Shown here: positions 47,100 through 57,608 of the stretch, piece after piece
Layout of the letters: the number at the start of each line of letters is the position of its first letter
How positions within the stretch are numbered: the stretch's first letter is position 1
DNA from: an uncultured Bacteroidota bacterium
GTDB lineage: Bacteria > Bacteroidota > Bacteroidia > Chitinophagales > Chitinophagaceae
Assembly (NCBI GenBank): GCA_903878475.1
Contig: CAIRHQ010000008.1
Coordinates: 18,766 to 82,765 of the forward strand
Direction: 5' to 3'
Length of the DNA stretch: 64,000 nucleotides
Notes under the pieces: model-generated
The model's input: only the letters and a program-made list of their open reading frames with translations
Database searches by the model: none
Told to the model about the DNA's origin: nothing
Position numbers and translations under genes: made by a program

Positions 47100-47127
47100 C
47101 ACCCAATACAAACTAAATATTACTACC

Positions 47128-47364
47128 ATGTCAGACATTGCAACAAGAGTAAAGAAAATAATTGTTGACAAATTAGGTGTTGATGAAGCAGAGGTTACCC
47201 CCGAGGCTTCTTTCACAAATGATTTAGGTGCCGATAGCCTCGACACTGTTGAATTAATTATGGAATTTGAAAAGGAATTCAATATTTCTATTCCGGATGA
47301 GCAAGCCGAGACCATTACTACGGTAGGTCAGGCGAATGCTTACTTAGAAGAACACGCTAAGTAA
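47128..47364 (+). CDS. acpP: Acyl carrier protein
   Basis: [64 protein letters not shown] at 47128 (listed ORF start at 47011 is upstream of the promoter). Confidence 0.97.
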   Translation: MSDIATRVKKIIVDKLGVDEAEVTPEASFTNDLGADSLDTVELIMEFEKEFNISIPDEQAETITTVGQANAYLEEHAK

Positions 47365-47391
47365 TCTTCTTCATTATCTCAGGTAAACTTT

Positions 47392-48645
47392 ATGGCTTTA
47401 AAACGAGTTGTTGTAACCGGATTGGGTGCCCTTACTCCATTGGGAAAAACTGTTGATGAATATTGGCAGGCTTTGGCTAATGGTGTAAGCGGTTGCGCCA
47501 ATATTAAACAATTCGATTGCAGCAAGTTTAAAACCCGTTTTGCCTGTGAGGTGAAGGATTTCGATCCCACCAACTATCTCGAGCGAAAAGAAGCCCGTAA
47601 GATTGACCGCTATTGTCAGTTTGCCTTGATTGCAAGCGATGAAGCGGTTAAGGATGCCGGCATCAGTAAAGAAAATGTTGATCCCGATCGGGTAGGCGTG
47701 ATCTTTGCCAGTGGTATTGGTGGGTTGATCACCTTCCAGGAAGAAGTGACCAATTTTGCATTGGGAGATGGAACACCCCGTTTCAATCCTTTCTTTATTC
47801 CAAAAATGATCCTGGATATTGCCGCAGGGCAGATCTCCATGCGCCATGGATTCAGAGGCCCCAATTTTGCCGTGGTTAGCGCTTGCGCCTCCTCAACCAA
47901 TGCCATCATCGATGCTTTTGACAATATCCGTTTGGATAAGGCCGATATCATCATCACCGGTGGCAGTGAAGCGGTGATCAGTGCCGCAGGTGTAGGAGGA
48001 TTCAATGCCATGAAAGCCCTCAGCGAAAGGAATGATAGTCCTGAAACAGCAAGTCGTCCCTTTGATAAGGACCGCGATGGTTTTGTGATGGGCGAAGGTT
48101 CCGGAGTACTGGTTCTGGAAAGTCTCGAACACGCGCTTGCCCGAGGAGCTAAAATTTATTGCGAGATCGCAGGCGGCGGTGCCAGTGCCGATGCTCACCA
48201 TATTACTGCTCCACATCCGGAAGGATTGGGTGCACAGAATGTGATGAAGGTGGCACTTAAAGATGCCGGACTAACACCACAGGATATCGATTATATCAAT
48301 GTACATGGAACCTCTACTCCATTAGGTGATATTGCTGAAACCAAGGCTATTTTGAATGTATTCGGCGAACATGCCTATGCGTTGAACATCAGCTCTACCA
48401 AAAGCATGACCGGCCATTGTTTGGGTGCTGCAGGAGCCCTGGAAGCACTTGCCTGTATCATGGCCGTAACCAAAGATATCATACCCCCCACCATCAATCA
48501 TTTTACCGATGATCCTGATCTGGATCCAAAACTGAACTTCACTTTCACTAAAGCCCAGCATCGAACCGTTAATGCTGCCCTTAGCAATACCTTCGGATTT
48601 GGTGGTCACAATGCCAGCGTGATCGTAAAAAAATATGTGGCTTAA
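47392..48645 (+). CDS. fabF: Beta-ketoacyl-ACP synthase II
   Basis: KRVVVTGLGALTPLGKTVDEYW; VSACASSTNAI; NVHGTSTPLGD; NTFGFGGHNASVI. Confidence 0.97.
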   Translation: MALKRVVVTGLGALTPLGKTVDEYWQALANGVSGCANIKQFDCSKFKTRFACEVKDFDPTNYLERKEARKIDRYCQFALIASDEAVKDAGISKENVDPDRVGVIFASGIGGLITFQEEVTNFALGDGTPRFNPFFIPKMILDIAAGQISMRHGFRGPNFAVVSACASSTNAIIDAFDNIRLDKADIIITGGSEAVISAAGVGGFNAMKALSERNDSPETASRPFDKDRDGFVMGEGSGVLVLESLEHALARGAKIYCEIAGGGASADAHHITAPHPEGLGAQNVMKVALKDAGLTPQDIDYINVHGTSTPLGDIAETKAILNVFGEHAYALNISSTKSMTGHCLGAAGALEALACIMAVTKDIIPPTINHFTDDPDLDPKLNFTFTKAQHRTVNAALSNTFGFGGHNASVIVKKYVA

Positions 48646-48740
48646 TCCAACCGCTGCTGTCTCTTTTCGTACTTGAATTTTAGTTAATTTTAATTTGATT
48701 TTATTCGACGTAATTTCACATTTATAAAATCTGTTGCTGT

Positions 48741-49451
48741 TTGCAATTTTTAAAAAATATTTTAGGTCTTCAGGGGAAGGATCGTGATTTTAAAAAACAA
48801 CTCCACAATGTGCTGGGCTTTACGCCCGGCGATATCGCTTTATATAAAACCGCACTCAGCCACCGCAGTGTTCGGGAAGGAGCAGACGAGAACAATGAAC
48901 GCCTTGAATTTTTGGGTGACGCTGTACTCAGTTCAATTGTAGCCCATTACCTGTTCATGAAATATCCTTACAAGGGCGAGGGGTTTATGACAGAAATGAG
49001 AAGCAAGATGGTAAATCGTCAAAAACTCAATGATATCGCCCTGAAAATGGGATTGAAGAAAATTACTTTTTACAATAAGTTCGATAACTCTCTGAAGATC
49101 TCACAGATCTTTGGAAATACGCTGGAAGCCCTGATCGGCGCGGTTTATCTTGATAAAGGATATTCCCGAACCCAGCATTGGGTAGAGAAATATATGATCA
49201 TGCCCTATTTATTCATTGATGACCTCGAAAGCATTGAGATCAATATCAAGAATAAATTATACGGATGGGCAAATAAGAACGGGAAAGTGCTTGAGTTTGA
49301 AACACTGGATGAAAAATTTGAGAATGGCCGGCGTTTATTCACCATTGGCGCTACCGTAGATGGAGAACTGATCGCTGATGCAAAAGGATACAATAAAAAA
49401 GATGCCAGTCAGATAGCTGCACAATTGGCTGTGGCAAAACTGGGCTTATGA
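48741..49451 (+). CDS. rnc: Ribonuclease III
   Basis: NERLEFLGDAVLSSIVAHYLF; GNTLEALIGAVYLDKGY; C-terminal dsRBD; TTG start. Confidence 0.95.
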   Translation: MQFLKNILGLQGKDRDFKKQLHNVLGFTPGDIALYKTALSHRSVREGADENNERLEFLGDAVLSSIVAHYLFMKYPYKGEGFMTEMRSKMVNRQKLNDIALKMGLKKITFYNKFDNSLKISQIFGNTLEALIGAVYLDKGYSRTQHWVEKYMIMPYLFIDDLESIEINIKNKLYGWANKNGKVLEFETLDEKFENGRRLFTIGATVDGELIADAKGYNKKDASQIAAQLAVAKLGL

Positions 49452-49470
49452 TCCCTGTAAAAAAAACAAC

Positions 49471-50511
49471 ATGACCTTCGGAATTCTGGGAAGCGGAAGC
49501 TGGGGAACAGCCCTGGCAAAAATTTTAACCGACAATGGCCAAACCATTCATTGGTGGAACCGAAGTGCAACTGCTATTGAATATATCCAATCTCGGCACC
49601 ATAATCCACAATACCTTTCTTCGGCGCATTTTGATATCAATAAACTAAAACTGAGTGCCGATCCTGCTGATATAATTAACAACAGTGACTGCATCATCAT
49701 TGCTATTCCTTCTGCCTATGCGGCTGATGCCTTGTGTGCACTGGATAAAAATTGTTTTAAGGGGAAAAAGGTCATCTCTGCCATCAAGGGGATGCTGCCC
49801 GAGAAAAATCTGCTACTCAATGATTATCTGAAACAAGAATTTGATGTAAACCTGGAAGATTATTTTGCGGTGCTGGGCCCCTGTCATGCAGAAGAAGTAG
49901 CGGCAGAAAAACTTTCCTACCTCACTTTTTCTGGCATCAATGAACAAGCCACCCGTGAGATTGCTGCCTATTTCAACACGCCCTATTTGAATACCGTAGA
50001 AAACAATGATATCTATGGGGTGCAGTTTGCCGCTATCCTGAAAAATATTTATGCGGTAGGAGCGGGTATGGCTCACGGACTCGATTATGGTGATAATTTT
50101 TTGAGCGTGTTGATCGCCAACAGTGCCGATGAGATGGCCATATTCTTACGCAAGGCCGGCATTCAAAATATACAGGTGGGTTCTATCGAACATCATCATA
50201 CCATTAAACAAAGTTTGCAAACCACTAACTATGCCGCATCCGTTTATCTCGGCGATCTGCTGGTAACCTGCTATTCACTGCATAGCCGGAACCGTTCCTT
50301 TGGTAACATGATCGGGAAAGGATACACCGTAAAAGCAGCGCAGTTAGAAATGAGTATGGTAGCCGAAGGTTACAATGCCAGCAAGTGCATGCATATCATC
50401 AATCAGAATATACTGGCAGAAATGCCGATTGCAGAAACCATTTATCAGATCTTATGGGAACAACGCTCCGTGGAAGAAGGCTTTAAAGCCATTGAGCAAA
50501 CCCTGGTGTAA
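49471..50511 (+). CDS. gpsA: Glycerol-3-phosphate dehydrogenase [NAD(P)+]
   Basis: FGILGSGSWGTALAKIL; LGPCHAEEVAAEKLSY; AILKNIYAVGAGMAHGLDYGDN. Confidence 0.95.
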   Translation: MTFGILGSGSWGTALAKILTDNGQTIHWWNRSATAIEYIQSRHHNPQYLSSAHFDINKLKLSADPADIINNSDCIIIAIPSAYAADALCALDKNCFKGKKVISAIKGMLPEKNLLLNDYLKQEFDVNLEDYFAVLGPCHAEEVAAEKLSYLTFSGINEQATREIAAYFNTPYLNTVENNDIYGVQFAAILKNIYAVGAGMAHGLDYGDNFLSVLIANSADEMAIFLRKAGIQNIQVGSIEHHHTIKQSLQTTNYAASVYLGDLLVTCYSLHSRNRSFGNMIGKGYTVKAAQLEMSMVAEGYNASKCMHIINQNILAEMPIAETIYQILWEQRSVEEGFKAIEQTLV

Positions 50512-50533
50512 AGCTTCATAGCACTGTTTCGGA

Positions 50534-51685
50534 TCAGGCTACAAATAGATCGGATGCAATTCCATCCGCAAATAATTTCCCTTTTTTGGTCAGGCTCATT
50601 TGTTCATTTCGGATCAGCATACATTCATTTTGCTGCCATTTTTTTCCGGCATCTTCTACCTGGTTACGAAGTATGATCCCCGAATATTCTTCTATCAACT
50701 TCAAATTGATCCCTTCATGGGTTCTCAATGCGGTCATAATGTATTCATTCAGTTTTTGGCTGGCACTGAGCTGTTCGGTTTCGCGGGGCAAATCGCCGAG
50801 CTGCAGGGAACGTATGTATAAGGCGTTGTTGGCGATGTTCCAGGATCTTGATTGGCCATCAAAGGAATGGGCCGAAGGGCCGAATCCATAATAACCAGCC
50901 GCTGTACCCTCGCCTAACTGTAACCAGTAGCTGCTGTTATGTTTGCTGCGCATGCCGGGCTTGCAAAAATTGCTGATCTCATATTGTTCATACCCGGCCT
51001 GTTCCATCCAATCCATCAGTTCTTCAAATTGACGGGCCTGTTTGTCTGTGTCAACGGGTAATTTTTTCTGTAAGCGGATCATCTGGTGCAATGCGGTTTT
51101 GGGTTCAACCGTAAGGGCATAGCAGGAGATATGTGGCACCTGTTTATCGATCAGGGTAGCAACATTTTTTTTCCAGTCTTCGTCACTGAGTAAGGGAGAA
51201 CCATAGATCAGGTCGGCCGAAAAATTATCAAATCCTGCAGCCCGGATCATGTCGATACACTGTAATGAATCAGCTGCCGTATGGGCTCGGTTCATCCAGC
51301 TGAGTTCGGCATCCTGAAAACTTTGGATCCCCACGCTGAACCGGTTAATACCAAGGGCACGCCATTCGGATAATTTTGGTGCTGAAATATCATCGGGGTT
51401 GGCTTCTAAAGTTATTTCAGGATCCTTGCTTACAATAAATCGTTTTTTTATTGCTTCAAGTATAGCTTTCAGTGAACTGGTTTCTAACAAACTCGGTGTG
51501 CCTCCCCCAAAATAGATCGTATTCACTGGCAGTTCTTCTGTTCCGGTATGAAAGGGAGTTATTTGGATCTCTTTCAGGATCGCATCCAGCATTTCTTTTT
51601 GTGAACGGGTGGAAGTAGAGAAATGAAAATTGCAATAGTGGCAGGCCTGTTTGCAAAAAGGGATATGAATATAAATGCCCGGCAA
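50534..51685 (-). CDS. hemW: Radical SAM heme chaperone / coproporphyrinogen-oxidase-like HemW
   Basis: GIYIHIPFCKQACHYCNFHFSTS; FGGGTPSLL; TTG start codon, no in-frame ATG nearby. Confidence 0.92.
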   Translation of the reverse strand: MPGIYIHIPFCKQACHYCNFHFSTSTRSQKEMLDAILKEIQITPFHTGTEELPVNTIYFGGGTPSLLETSSLKAILEAIKKRFIVSKDPEITLEANPDDISAPKLSEWRALGINRFSVGIQSFQDAELSWMNRAHTAADSLQCIDMIRAAGFDNFSADLIYGSPLLSDEDWKKNVATLIDKQVPHISCYALTVEPKTALHQMIRLQKKLPVDTDKQARQFEELMDWMEQAGYEQYEISNFCKPGMRSKHNSSYWLQLGEGTAAGYYGFGPSAHSFDGQSRSWNIANNALYIRSLQLGDLPRETEQLSASQKLNEYIMTALRTHEGINLKLIEEYSGIILRNQVEDAGKKWQQNECMLIRNEQMSLTKKGKLFADGIASDLFVA

Positions 51686-51726
51686 AGATTTATGTTTTAG
51701 TCCCGGTAACTATCGGGATATTATTT

Positions 51727-51734
51727 TAGATTTG
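51727..51734 (+). promoter_or_regulatory. -7 box (TAGATTTG) of BamA-like gene
   Basis: TAnnTTTG ending 10 nt before ATG. Confidence 0.45.
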
Positions 51735-51744
51735 AATAACTGTA

Positions 51745-53559
51745 ATGATAAAAATGATTATGATAGGCCGAAGGCTGTTGCTGTTGTTCATGCTGACCAT
51801 CGGCATCCTGATTCCGGATGCCCGGAGCCAGGGCTCCAAAAACTACCGGCTGATCGTGTCGTTTGCCGACAAAGATAGCAACTTTCATCCCCCTGCTTTA
51901 CAATTACAATCGCAATTTGCCGACAAAACCAGCTGCCTCAGTTATATCAATGCTTTGCCTTCCTTGCTCGGCACAAAAGGTTATCCTGCAGCATCGGTAG
52001 ATAGTATGATGATCGGAGAAAGCTCCGCAGCAATAAAATTATTCTTGGGTAAGCAATACCAGTGGATCCGGCTATCGCCGGGAGTCATTGAAAAAAAAGC
52101 ACTCACCGAAAGCGGGTTCATGGAAAAACATTTTGCCGGAAAATTGTTGAACATGCAACAATTGCAGCTGGTTCAACAAAGGGTGCTGTTGTTCTATGAA
52201 CGCAATGGATATCCGTTTGCAGAAGTGTTTATGGATAGCATTCATCTCGACGATAATAAAATGGAGGCGGTACTGGGCAGCAGGAAAGGTCCGTTGTATC
52301 ATATCGACAGCATTCGGGTAATGGGCAAGGCAAAAATATCAAATCGTTTTCTTCAACGTTACCTGAACATACCCAAGGGAAGTATCTATAACCGAGATAA
52401 ACTAGAGCAGGTAAGTACCCGCATACTGGAACTTCCTTATGTACAGGAAATGCAGCACAACAATATTACTATGCTGGGTACCGGATCCATTCTTAACCTA
52501 TACCTGGCGCCTAAACGCAGTAGCCAGGCCAATTTTTTGGTTGGGTTTTTACCGGCCAACGGACAAACGGGAAAGTTGCAGTTGACAGCCGATGTAAATT
52601 TAAATCTGAAGAATGCGCTGAGTGCCGGCGAAACTATTTTAGTGAACTGGCAGCAATTGCAGGTAAAATCTCCCCGGCTAAACCTCGGATACCAGCAGCC
52701 CTATATTTTTAATTCAGCTTTTGGGATCGATTTTAATTTCAACCTCTTTAAAAAAGACTCTACTTTTTTACAACTCAATGCACAATTGGGGTTGCAGTAC
52801 ATTGTATCGGCACACCAAACGGGTAAGGTATTCATGCTTTGGCAAAACAGTTTTTTATTGGGCACCGGAGTAGATACCAACCAAGTGATTGCTACTAAAA
52901 GACTACCGCCGAATATCGATGTGTCGGCCGTAAACCTGGGGGTTGATTATGAGTGGAACAGAACAGATTACCGGCTCAACCCGCGTACCGGTAATGAATT
53001 CATGCTAACCGCTTCTGCAGGATTAAAAAATGTAAAGAAGAATAGCGATATCCTGAACATCAAAGATCCCTCGTTCAACTATGCCAGTTTATATGATTCA
53101 GTGAAATCCAAATCCTATCAGTTCAGGATCAAATTGTCTGCCGCTCATTATTTCCCCATCGGAAAACAAGCGGCGGTAAAAACGGCTGTTCATGCGGGCT
53201 TATTCAGCAGTCAGCAAATATTCAGGAATGAGTTATTCCAGATCGGTGGCTATCGGCTGATGCGTGGCTTCGATGAAGAAAGTATCTATGCTACCCAGTA
53301 TGCCGTGCTTACCGCTGAGTATCGTTACCGGCTTGCACTCAATTCATACTTGTTTGGATTTGTAGACGGGGGATGGGCTAAAGCCAAATACCAGGCAGTG
53401 AATCGGACGAATACGTTTTTGGGTACGGGGCTCGGACTGGCATTTGAAACCAAATTCGGGTTGCTGAATATCAGTTATGCCATTGGAAAAAGAGATGACG
53501 TGACCTTTAATATCCGGGAAGCCTCGAAAATTCATTTTGGGTATATCAATTATTTCTAA
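51745..53559 (+). CDS. BamA/ShlB-like outer-membrane beta-barrel protein with POTRA-like repeats
   Basis: Signal peptide; YHIDSIRVMGKAKISNRFLQRYLNIPKGSIYNRDKLEQVSTRI; barrel end ELFQIGGYRLMRGFDEESIYATQYAVLTAEYRY...GLGLAFETKFGLLNISYAIG. Confidence 0.82.
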   Translation: MIKMIMIGRRLLLLFMLTIGILIPDARSQGSKNYRLIVSFADKDSNFHPPALQLQSQFADKTSCLSYINALPSLLGTKGYPAASVDSMMIGESSAAIKLFLGKQYQWIRLSPGVIEKKALTESGFMEKHFAGKLLNMQQLQLVQQRVLLFYERNGYPFAEVFMDSIHLDDNKMEAVLGSRKGPLYHIDSIRVMGKAKISNRFLQRYLNIPKGSIYNRDKLEQVSTRILELPYVQEMQHNNITMLGTGSILNLYLAPKRSSQANFLVGFLPANGQTGKLQLTADVNLNLKNALSAGETILVNWQQLQVKSPRLNLGYQQPYIFNSAFGIDFNFNLFKKDSTFLQLNAQLGLQYIVSAHQTGKVFMLWQNSFLLGTGVDTNQVIATKRLPPNIDVSAVNLGVDYEWNRTDYRLNPRTGNEFMLTASAGLKNVKKNSDILNIKDPSFNYASLYDSVKSKSYQFRIKLSAAHYFPIGKQAAVKTAVHAGLFSSQQIFRNELFQIGGYRLMRGFDEESIYATQYAVLTAEYRYRLALNSYLFGFVDGGWAKAKYQAVNRTNTFLGTGLGLAFETKFGLLNISYAIGKRDDVTFNIREASKIHFGYINYF

Positions 53560-53585
53560 GCAGCGATTCATTCACAGAGGCTTAG

Positions 53586-53593
53586 TACATTTG
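53586..53593 (+). promoter_or_regulatory. -7 box (TACATTTG) of DUF4271 gene
   Basis: TAnnTTTG, 15 nt before ATG 53609. Confidence 0.5.
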
Positions 53594-53608
53594 CAATTAA
53601 ATTATTTA

Positions 53609-54511
53609 ATGGTGAGGCAGGTCATCCTTTTCTTGGTCATTTGCATAGCATGCCCCGCTTTATTGTTGGCACAAAACGATTCCGGATCGGTAAGAAAGGA
53701 TACGCTTGTTAAACGCGATACGGTGATCAGCAAGGCCATCATCCCGGTTCATGTGAATCACTACGATTCAATGGTTTCAAGCCTCTTGATCGAAAACAAG
53801 TTTCTGCAAAACAAGGATGCTCCATCCAGTTTGGCTGTATCTTATAAAAAGACAAAATCAGCAGATGCCCTGTTTTATTTGCTGGCTGCACTGCTCCTGC
53901 TGTTGGCGGTATTCCGGTTCTTCTTTGCCCGCTACTTCAGTAATCTTTTCCGCGTATTTTTCAATAGTTCCTTACGGCAGGGGCAGTTTACCGATCAGTT
54001 GTTACAAGCCAAGCTTCCCTCGCTCTTGTTCAATATCTTTTTTATTCTCTGCGGAGGCATGTATAGTTATTTCATCCTGCTGCATTATCAATTGATCAAT
54101 GACAGCAACTGGCTGGTGAGTATTGCCTTATGCGTTGGACTCGTTGGGCTGGTCTATTTTTCTAAATTCTGCATCCTGAAATTTACCGGATGGGTTACCG
54201 GATTTCATCAGGAAACCGATACCTATGTCTTTGTGCTTTTTTTGATCAACAAGATCATTGGGATCATATTGGTTCCTTTTATCGTGATCATTGCATTTTC
54301 AGAGTCATATATCGTTAATGCAGTTATCCTGACTTCATTTTTTTGTTTAGGCTCATTACTCGTTTTGAGATTTTTTAAATCATATGGACTGCTTCAACAT
54401 CAATTGAAAATCAGTCGTTTTCATTTCTTTTTGTATTTGGTCGGAATCGAAATATTACCACTTTTGTTGATTTACAAGGGCTTAGTGATTTATTTGAATA
54501 AAAACATGTAA
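53609..54511 (+). CDS. DUF4271-type multi-pass membrane protein
   Basis: Signal peptide and about 7 hydrophobic segments; sits upstream of hemD-like gene, as seen in other Bacteroidota; start moved to 53609. Confidence 0.75.
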   Translation: MVRQVILFLVICIACPALLLAQNDSGSVRKDTLVKRDTVISKAIIPVHVNHYDSMVSSLLIENKFLQNKDAPSSLAVSYKKTKSADALFYLLAALLLLLAVFRFFFARYFSNLFRVFFNSSLRQGQFTDQLLQAKLPSLLFNIFFILCGGMYSYFILLHYQLINDSNWLVSIALCVGLVGLVYFSKFCILKFTGWVTGFHQETDTYVFVLFLINKIIGIILVPFIVIIAFSESYIVNAVILTSFFCLGSLLVLRFFKSYGLLQHQLKISRFHFFLYLVGIEILPLLLIYKGLVIYLNKNM

Positions 54512-54539
54512 ATTTGCGGTACTACTGGACTATTTAAGT

Positions 54540-55331
54540 ATGACTAAAAACGGGGCAAAACAGGCTGCTTCAACAGCCAAAACGGTTAAGAAAATACTTA
54601 TTACCCAGCCTAAGCCGGATGGCGAAAAATCGCCTTATTTCGACTTGGCCAGGAAGTATAGCTTGAGTCTCGATTTTCACCCCTTCATCGTAGTAGATGC
54701 CATTCCGTCGAAAGAGTTCCGCAAACAAAAGATCGATATCGCCAATTTTACCGCAGTCATTTTTACAAGCCGTAATGCCATTGATCATTTTTTCAGGATC
54801 TGCGATGAGATCAAATTGAGTATTTCTCAGGACACAAAGTATTTCTGCATAACAGAAGCTGTTGCCCTATATCTTCAAAAATTCATTCTGTATCGCAAGC
54901 GTAAGGTTTTTTATGGCGCCGACGGTACCAATAAAAGTCTGTTCGATGTGATCAATAAGCACAAGGACAACGAGAAATTCTTGTATCCCTGCTCACAGTC
55001 ATTCGATAGTGAAATTACCAACTGGTTAAAATCGAATAATTGTGAATATGCTACACCGGTATTGTATAAGATCATCAGCAATGATATTACCGAAGTGATG
55101 GCCAAGAACTACGATGTGATCTGTTTTTTCACTCCCGGTGGTGTTAAGAGCCTGTTGGAAAATTTCCCCAAGTTCAAACAAAATGGTACCCGCATCGGAG
55201 CCTTTGGTGCCAATACTTTCAAGGCTGCTGAAGATGCAGGATTGGTACTTGATATCAAGGCCCCACAGCCTAAAGCGCCCAGTATGGTGAGCGCACTTGA
55301 GTTGTACCTTACTTCACTCAAAAAAAAGTAA
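54540..55331 (+). CDS. hemD: Uroporphyrinogen-III synthase-like protein
   Basis: ILITQPKPDGEKSPYFDLARKYSLSLDFHPFI...FTSRNAIDHFF...VICFFTPGGVKSLLENFP...GAFGANTFKAAEDAGLVLDI. Confidence 0.85.
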   Translation: MTKNGAKQAASTAKTVKKILITQPKPDGEKSPYFDLARKYSLSLDFHPFIVVDAIPSKEFRKQKIDIANFTAVIFTSRNAIDHFFRICDEIKLSISQDTKYFCITEAVALYLQKFILYRKRKVFYGADGTNKSLFDVINKHKDNEKFLYPCSQSFDSEITNWLKSNNCEYATPVLYKIISNDITEVMAKNYDVICFFTPGGVKSLLENFPKFKQNGTRIGAFGANTFKAAEDAGLVLDIKAPQPKAPSMVSALELYLTSLKKK

Positions 55332-55393
55332 GTCTGTTTTTTGAGCAATTGATTGGCTCAGCATTTCCCTTTTATACGCTTCAATTTTAAAGC

Positions 55394-57460
55394 ATGTCAG
55401 CATCGCATACCAACCGGTTGATACAGGAAAGCAGTCCATATTTGTTGCAGCATGCAAATAATCCGGTTGATTGGTATCCCTGGGGAGATGAGGCCTTACA
55501 AAAAGCCAAAACCGAAAACAAACCCATCCTGGTGAGCATCGGCTATGCAGCCTGTCACTGGTGTCATGTGATGGAAAGAGAAAGTTTTGAAAATGAAACG
55601 GTGGCAGAATTTATGAATGCCCATTTCATCAATATAAAGATTGACAGGGAAGAACGTCCCGACCTCGACCATATCTACATGGATGCAGTTCAAACCATGA
55701 CCGGAAGCGGGGGATGGCCATTAAATGTTTTTCTCACTACTGATGCCGAGCCATTTTATGGAGGAACCTATTTTCCCCCGGTAAAAATGCATAACCGTGG
55801 TTCCTGGACCGATGTATTACAAGCCATACATATTGCCTGGCAGGAACGTCCGGGTGAGATCAAGGATCAGGCAGCCCAACTGACCGGTCACCTGAAGAAA
55901 TCGAATGCTTTTGCTGTACATGCCGATACGGAGCATGCCATTACCAATAATCGGGAACAGGCAGATGCCATATTTGAGCAGATCATGAAGCTGGCCGATA
56001 AGGAATGGGGTGGATTTGGGAGGGCCCCTAAATTCCCGCAGTTCTTTACCATACAGTTCCTGCTGCTGTATCATCATGCCACGGCTAATGAAGGGGCGCT
56101 GGGGCAGGCGATTTTGTCTATTGATAAACTGCTGGAAGGGGGTATTTATGACCAGGTGGGCGGTGGTTTGGCGAGATATAGCACGGATAATGAATGGCTG
56201 GCTCCGCATTTTGAAAAAATGTTATATGACAATGCCTTATTGATCCAGATACTTTCAGAAGCCTTCCAAATTACAGGGAACAGGGAATATGAGCGGGCAA
56301 TCCGTAAAACGATTGGCTTTTTAGAACGGGAAATGATGCATCCCGAGGGTGGTTTTTACGCTGCCCTGGATGCAGATAGTGAGGGGGAGGAAGGTAAATT
56401 CTATGTATGGCAGCTAGCTGAAATTGAGGAGGAATTGCAGGGTGATTCGGCCTTGTTTTGCGAATTTTTTGATGTGTCGGCTAAGGGAAACTGGGAGGGG
56501 AAAAATATTCTTAGGATCTTAAAAAAACTATTTGATTTTGCCAATGAAAAAGGATTGGACCCTGTTCTCTTTGAAAAGAAAATAGACGAATGCCTTGATA
56601 AATTATTTGTAGCAAGAACAAAGCGTATACGGCCCATACTGGATGATAAGATCCTGCTGGGATGGAATGCCATGATGATCACCGCCCTGTGCAAAGCCTC
56701 TGCAGCATTGAATGATAGCGGATATGCAGCCCTCGCTAAAAAGAGTATCGAATTTTTATTTAAGCAATTGAGTAAGGATGGATCGGGGACAGATTTTTTT
56801 CATACGTACAAAAACGGACAGGCAAAATATCCGGCATTTCTTGATGACTATGCCTGTTTGATCCAGGCATGCATTCATTATCAGGAGATAAGTTCATCAC
56901 TTCAATACCTCGATCATGCACAGGCACTCACCAGCCATGTGCTGGATAATTTCAGTGATGACGAGTCCGGTTTCTTTTTCTTTACCAACAGCAACCAATT
57001 TGATGTAATTGTCCGAAAACTTGAATATTATGATGGGGCTACCCCATCAGGCAATAGTATAATGGCGGGCAACCTTTTTTATTTATCCAGGGTATATGAT
57101 CGGCCTATATGGGAGAAAACTGCTGATCAAATGCTCAACACATTAAAAAATGCCGTAATAAAATATCCAGGCTCTTTTGGGGTTTGGGCGTCTATATTAT
57201 TGAAACAATGGATGGGTATTAATGAACTGGTGATTACGGGCCTTAAAACAGAGGGAATAAGGGCTCAAATTATGCAACAATACATTCCCAATAGCATCGT
57301 ACTTAGTAGTTGCAAGCCGGTAAGCGGATTCCCCTTACTGGAAAGCAAGCGCTTCGAAACGGCAGGCCTGCTCTACTTATGCCGGGATTATACTTGTAAA
57401 GCACCTGTGCATACAGTGAAAGAGTTGCTTTTGGAAATACAAAAACGAGTTGAAATATAA
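55394..57460 (+). CDS. Thioredoxin domain-containing protein (DUF255 / YyaL family)
   Basis: [43 protein letters not shown]; six-hairpin-like C-terminal region. Confidence 0.93.
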   Translation: MSASHTNRLIQESSPYLLQHANNPVDWYPWGDEALQKAKTENKPILVSIGYAACHWCHVMERESFENETVAEFMNAHFINIKIDREERPDLDHIYMDAVQTMTGSGGWPLNVFLTTDAEPFYGGTYFPPVKMHNRGSWTDVLQAIHIAWQERPGEIKDQAAQLTGHLKKSNAFAVHADTEHAITNNREQADAIFEQIMKLADKEWGGFGRAPKFPQFFTIQFLLLYHHATANEGALGQAILSIDKLLEGGIYDQVGGGLARYSTDNEWLAPHFEKMLYDNALLIQILSEAFQITGNREYERAIRKTIGFLEREMMHPEGGFYAALDADSEGEEGKFYVWQLAEIEEELQGDSALFCEFFDVSAKGNWEGKNILRILKKLFDFANEKGLDPVLFEKKIDECLDKLFVARTKRIRPILDDKILLGWNAMMITALCKASAALNDSGYAALAKKSIEFLFKQLSKDGSGTDFFHTYKNGQAKYPAFLDDYACLIQACIHYQEISSSLQYLDHAQALTSHVLDNFSDDESGFFFFTNSNQFDVIVRKLEYYDGATPSGNSIMAGNLFYLSRVYDRPIWEKTADQMLNTLKNAVIKYPGSFGVWASILLKQWMGINELVITGLKTEGIRAQIMQQYIPNSIVLSSCKPVSGFPLLESKRFETAGLLYLCRDYTCKAPVHTVKELLLEIQKRVEI

Positions 57461-57575
57461 ACGCTATAGCACAATATTTAGGAAATTGACTCGTTTACCT
57501 TTATTGACTCTAATTCTTGTGAAGAAAATTAATTACAGATTCAACCATAAAATGATGATAATTCAAAATAATCAT

Positions 57576-57583
57576 TACATTTG
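57576..57583 (+). promoter_or_regulatory. -7 box (TACATTTG) of gldKLMN
   Basis: TAnnTTTG followed by CCC, as at gyrB; 25 nt before ATG 57609. Confidence 0.55.
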
Positions 57584-57608
57584 CCCAATACCCTCAAAGT
57601 TAAAAACA

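Noticed and set aside
47001-47315. 104-aa minus-strand ORF and the extended plus-strand ACP start at 47011
   Set aside because: acpP clearly begins at 47128 ([11 protein letters not shown]) and the upstream part contains its promoter; the minus ORF is antisense.
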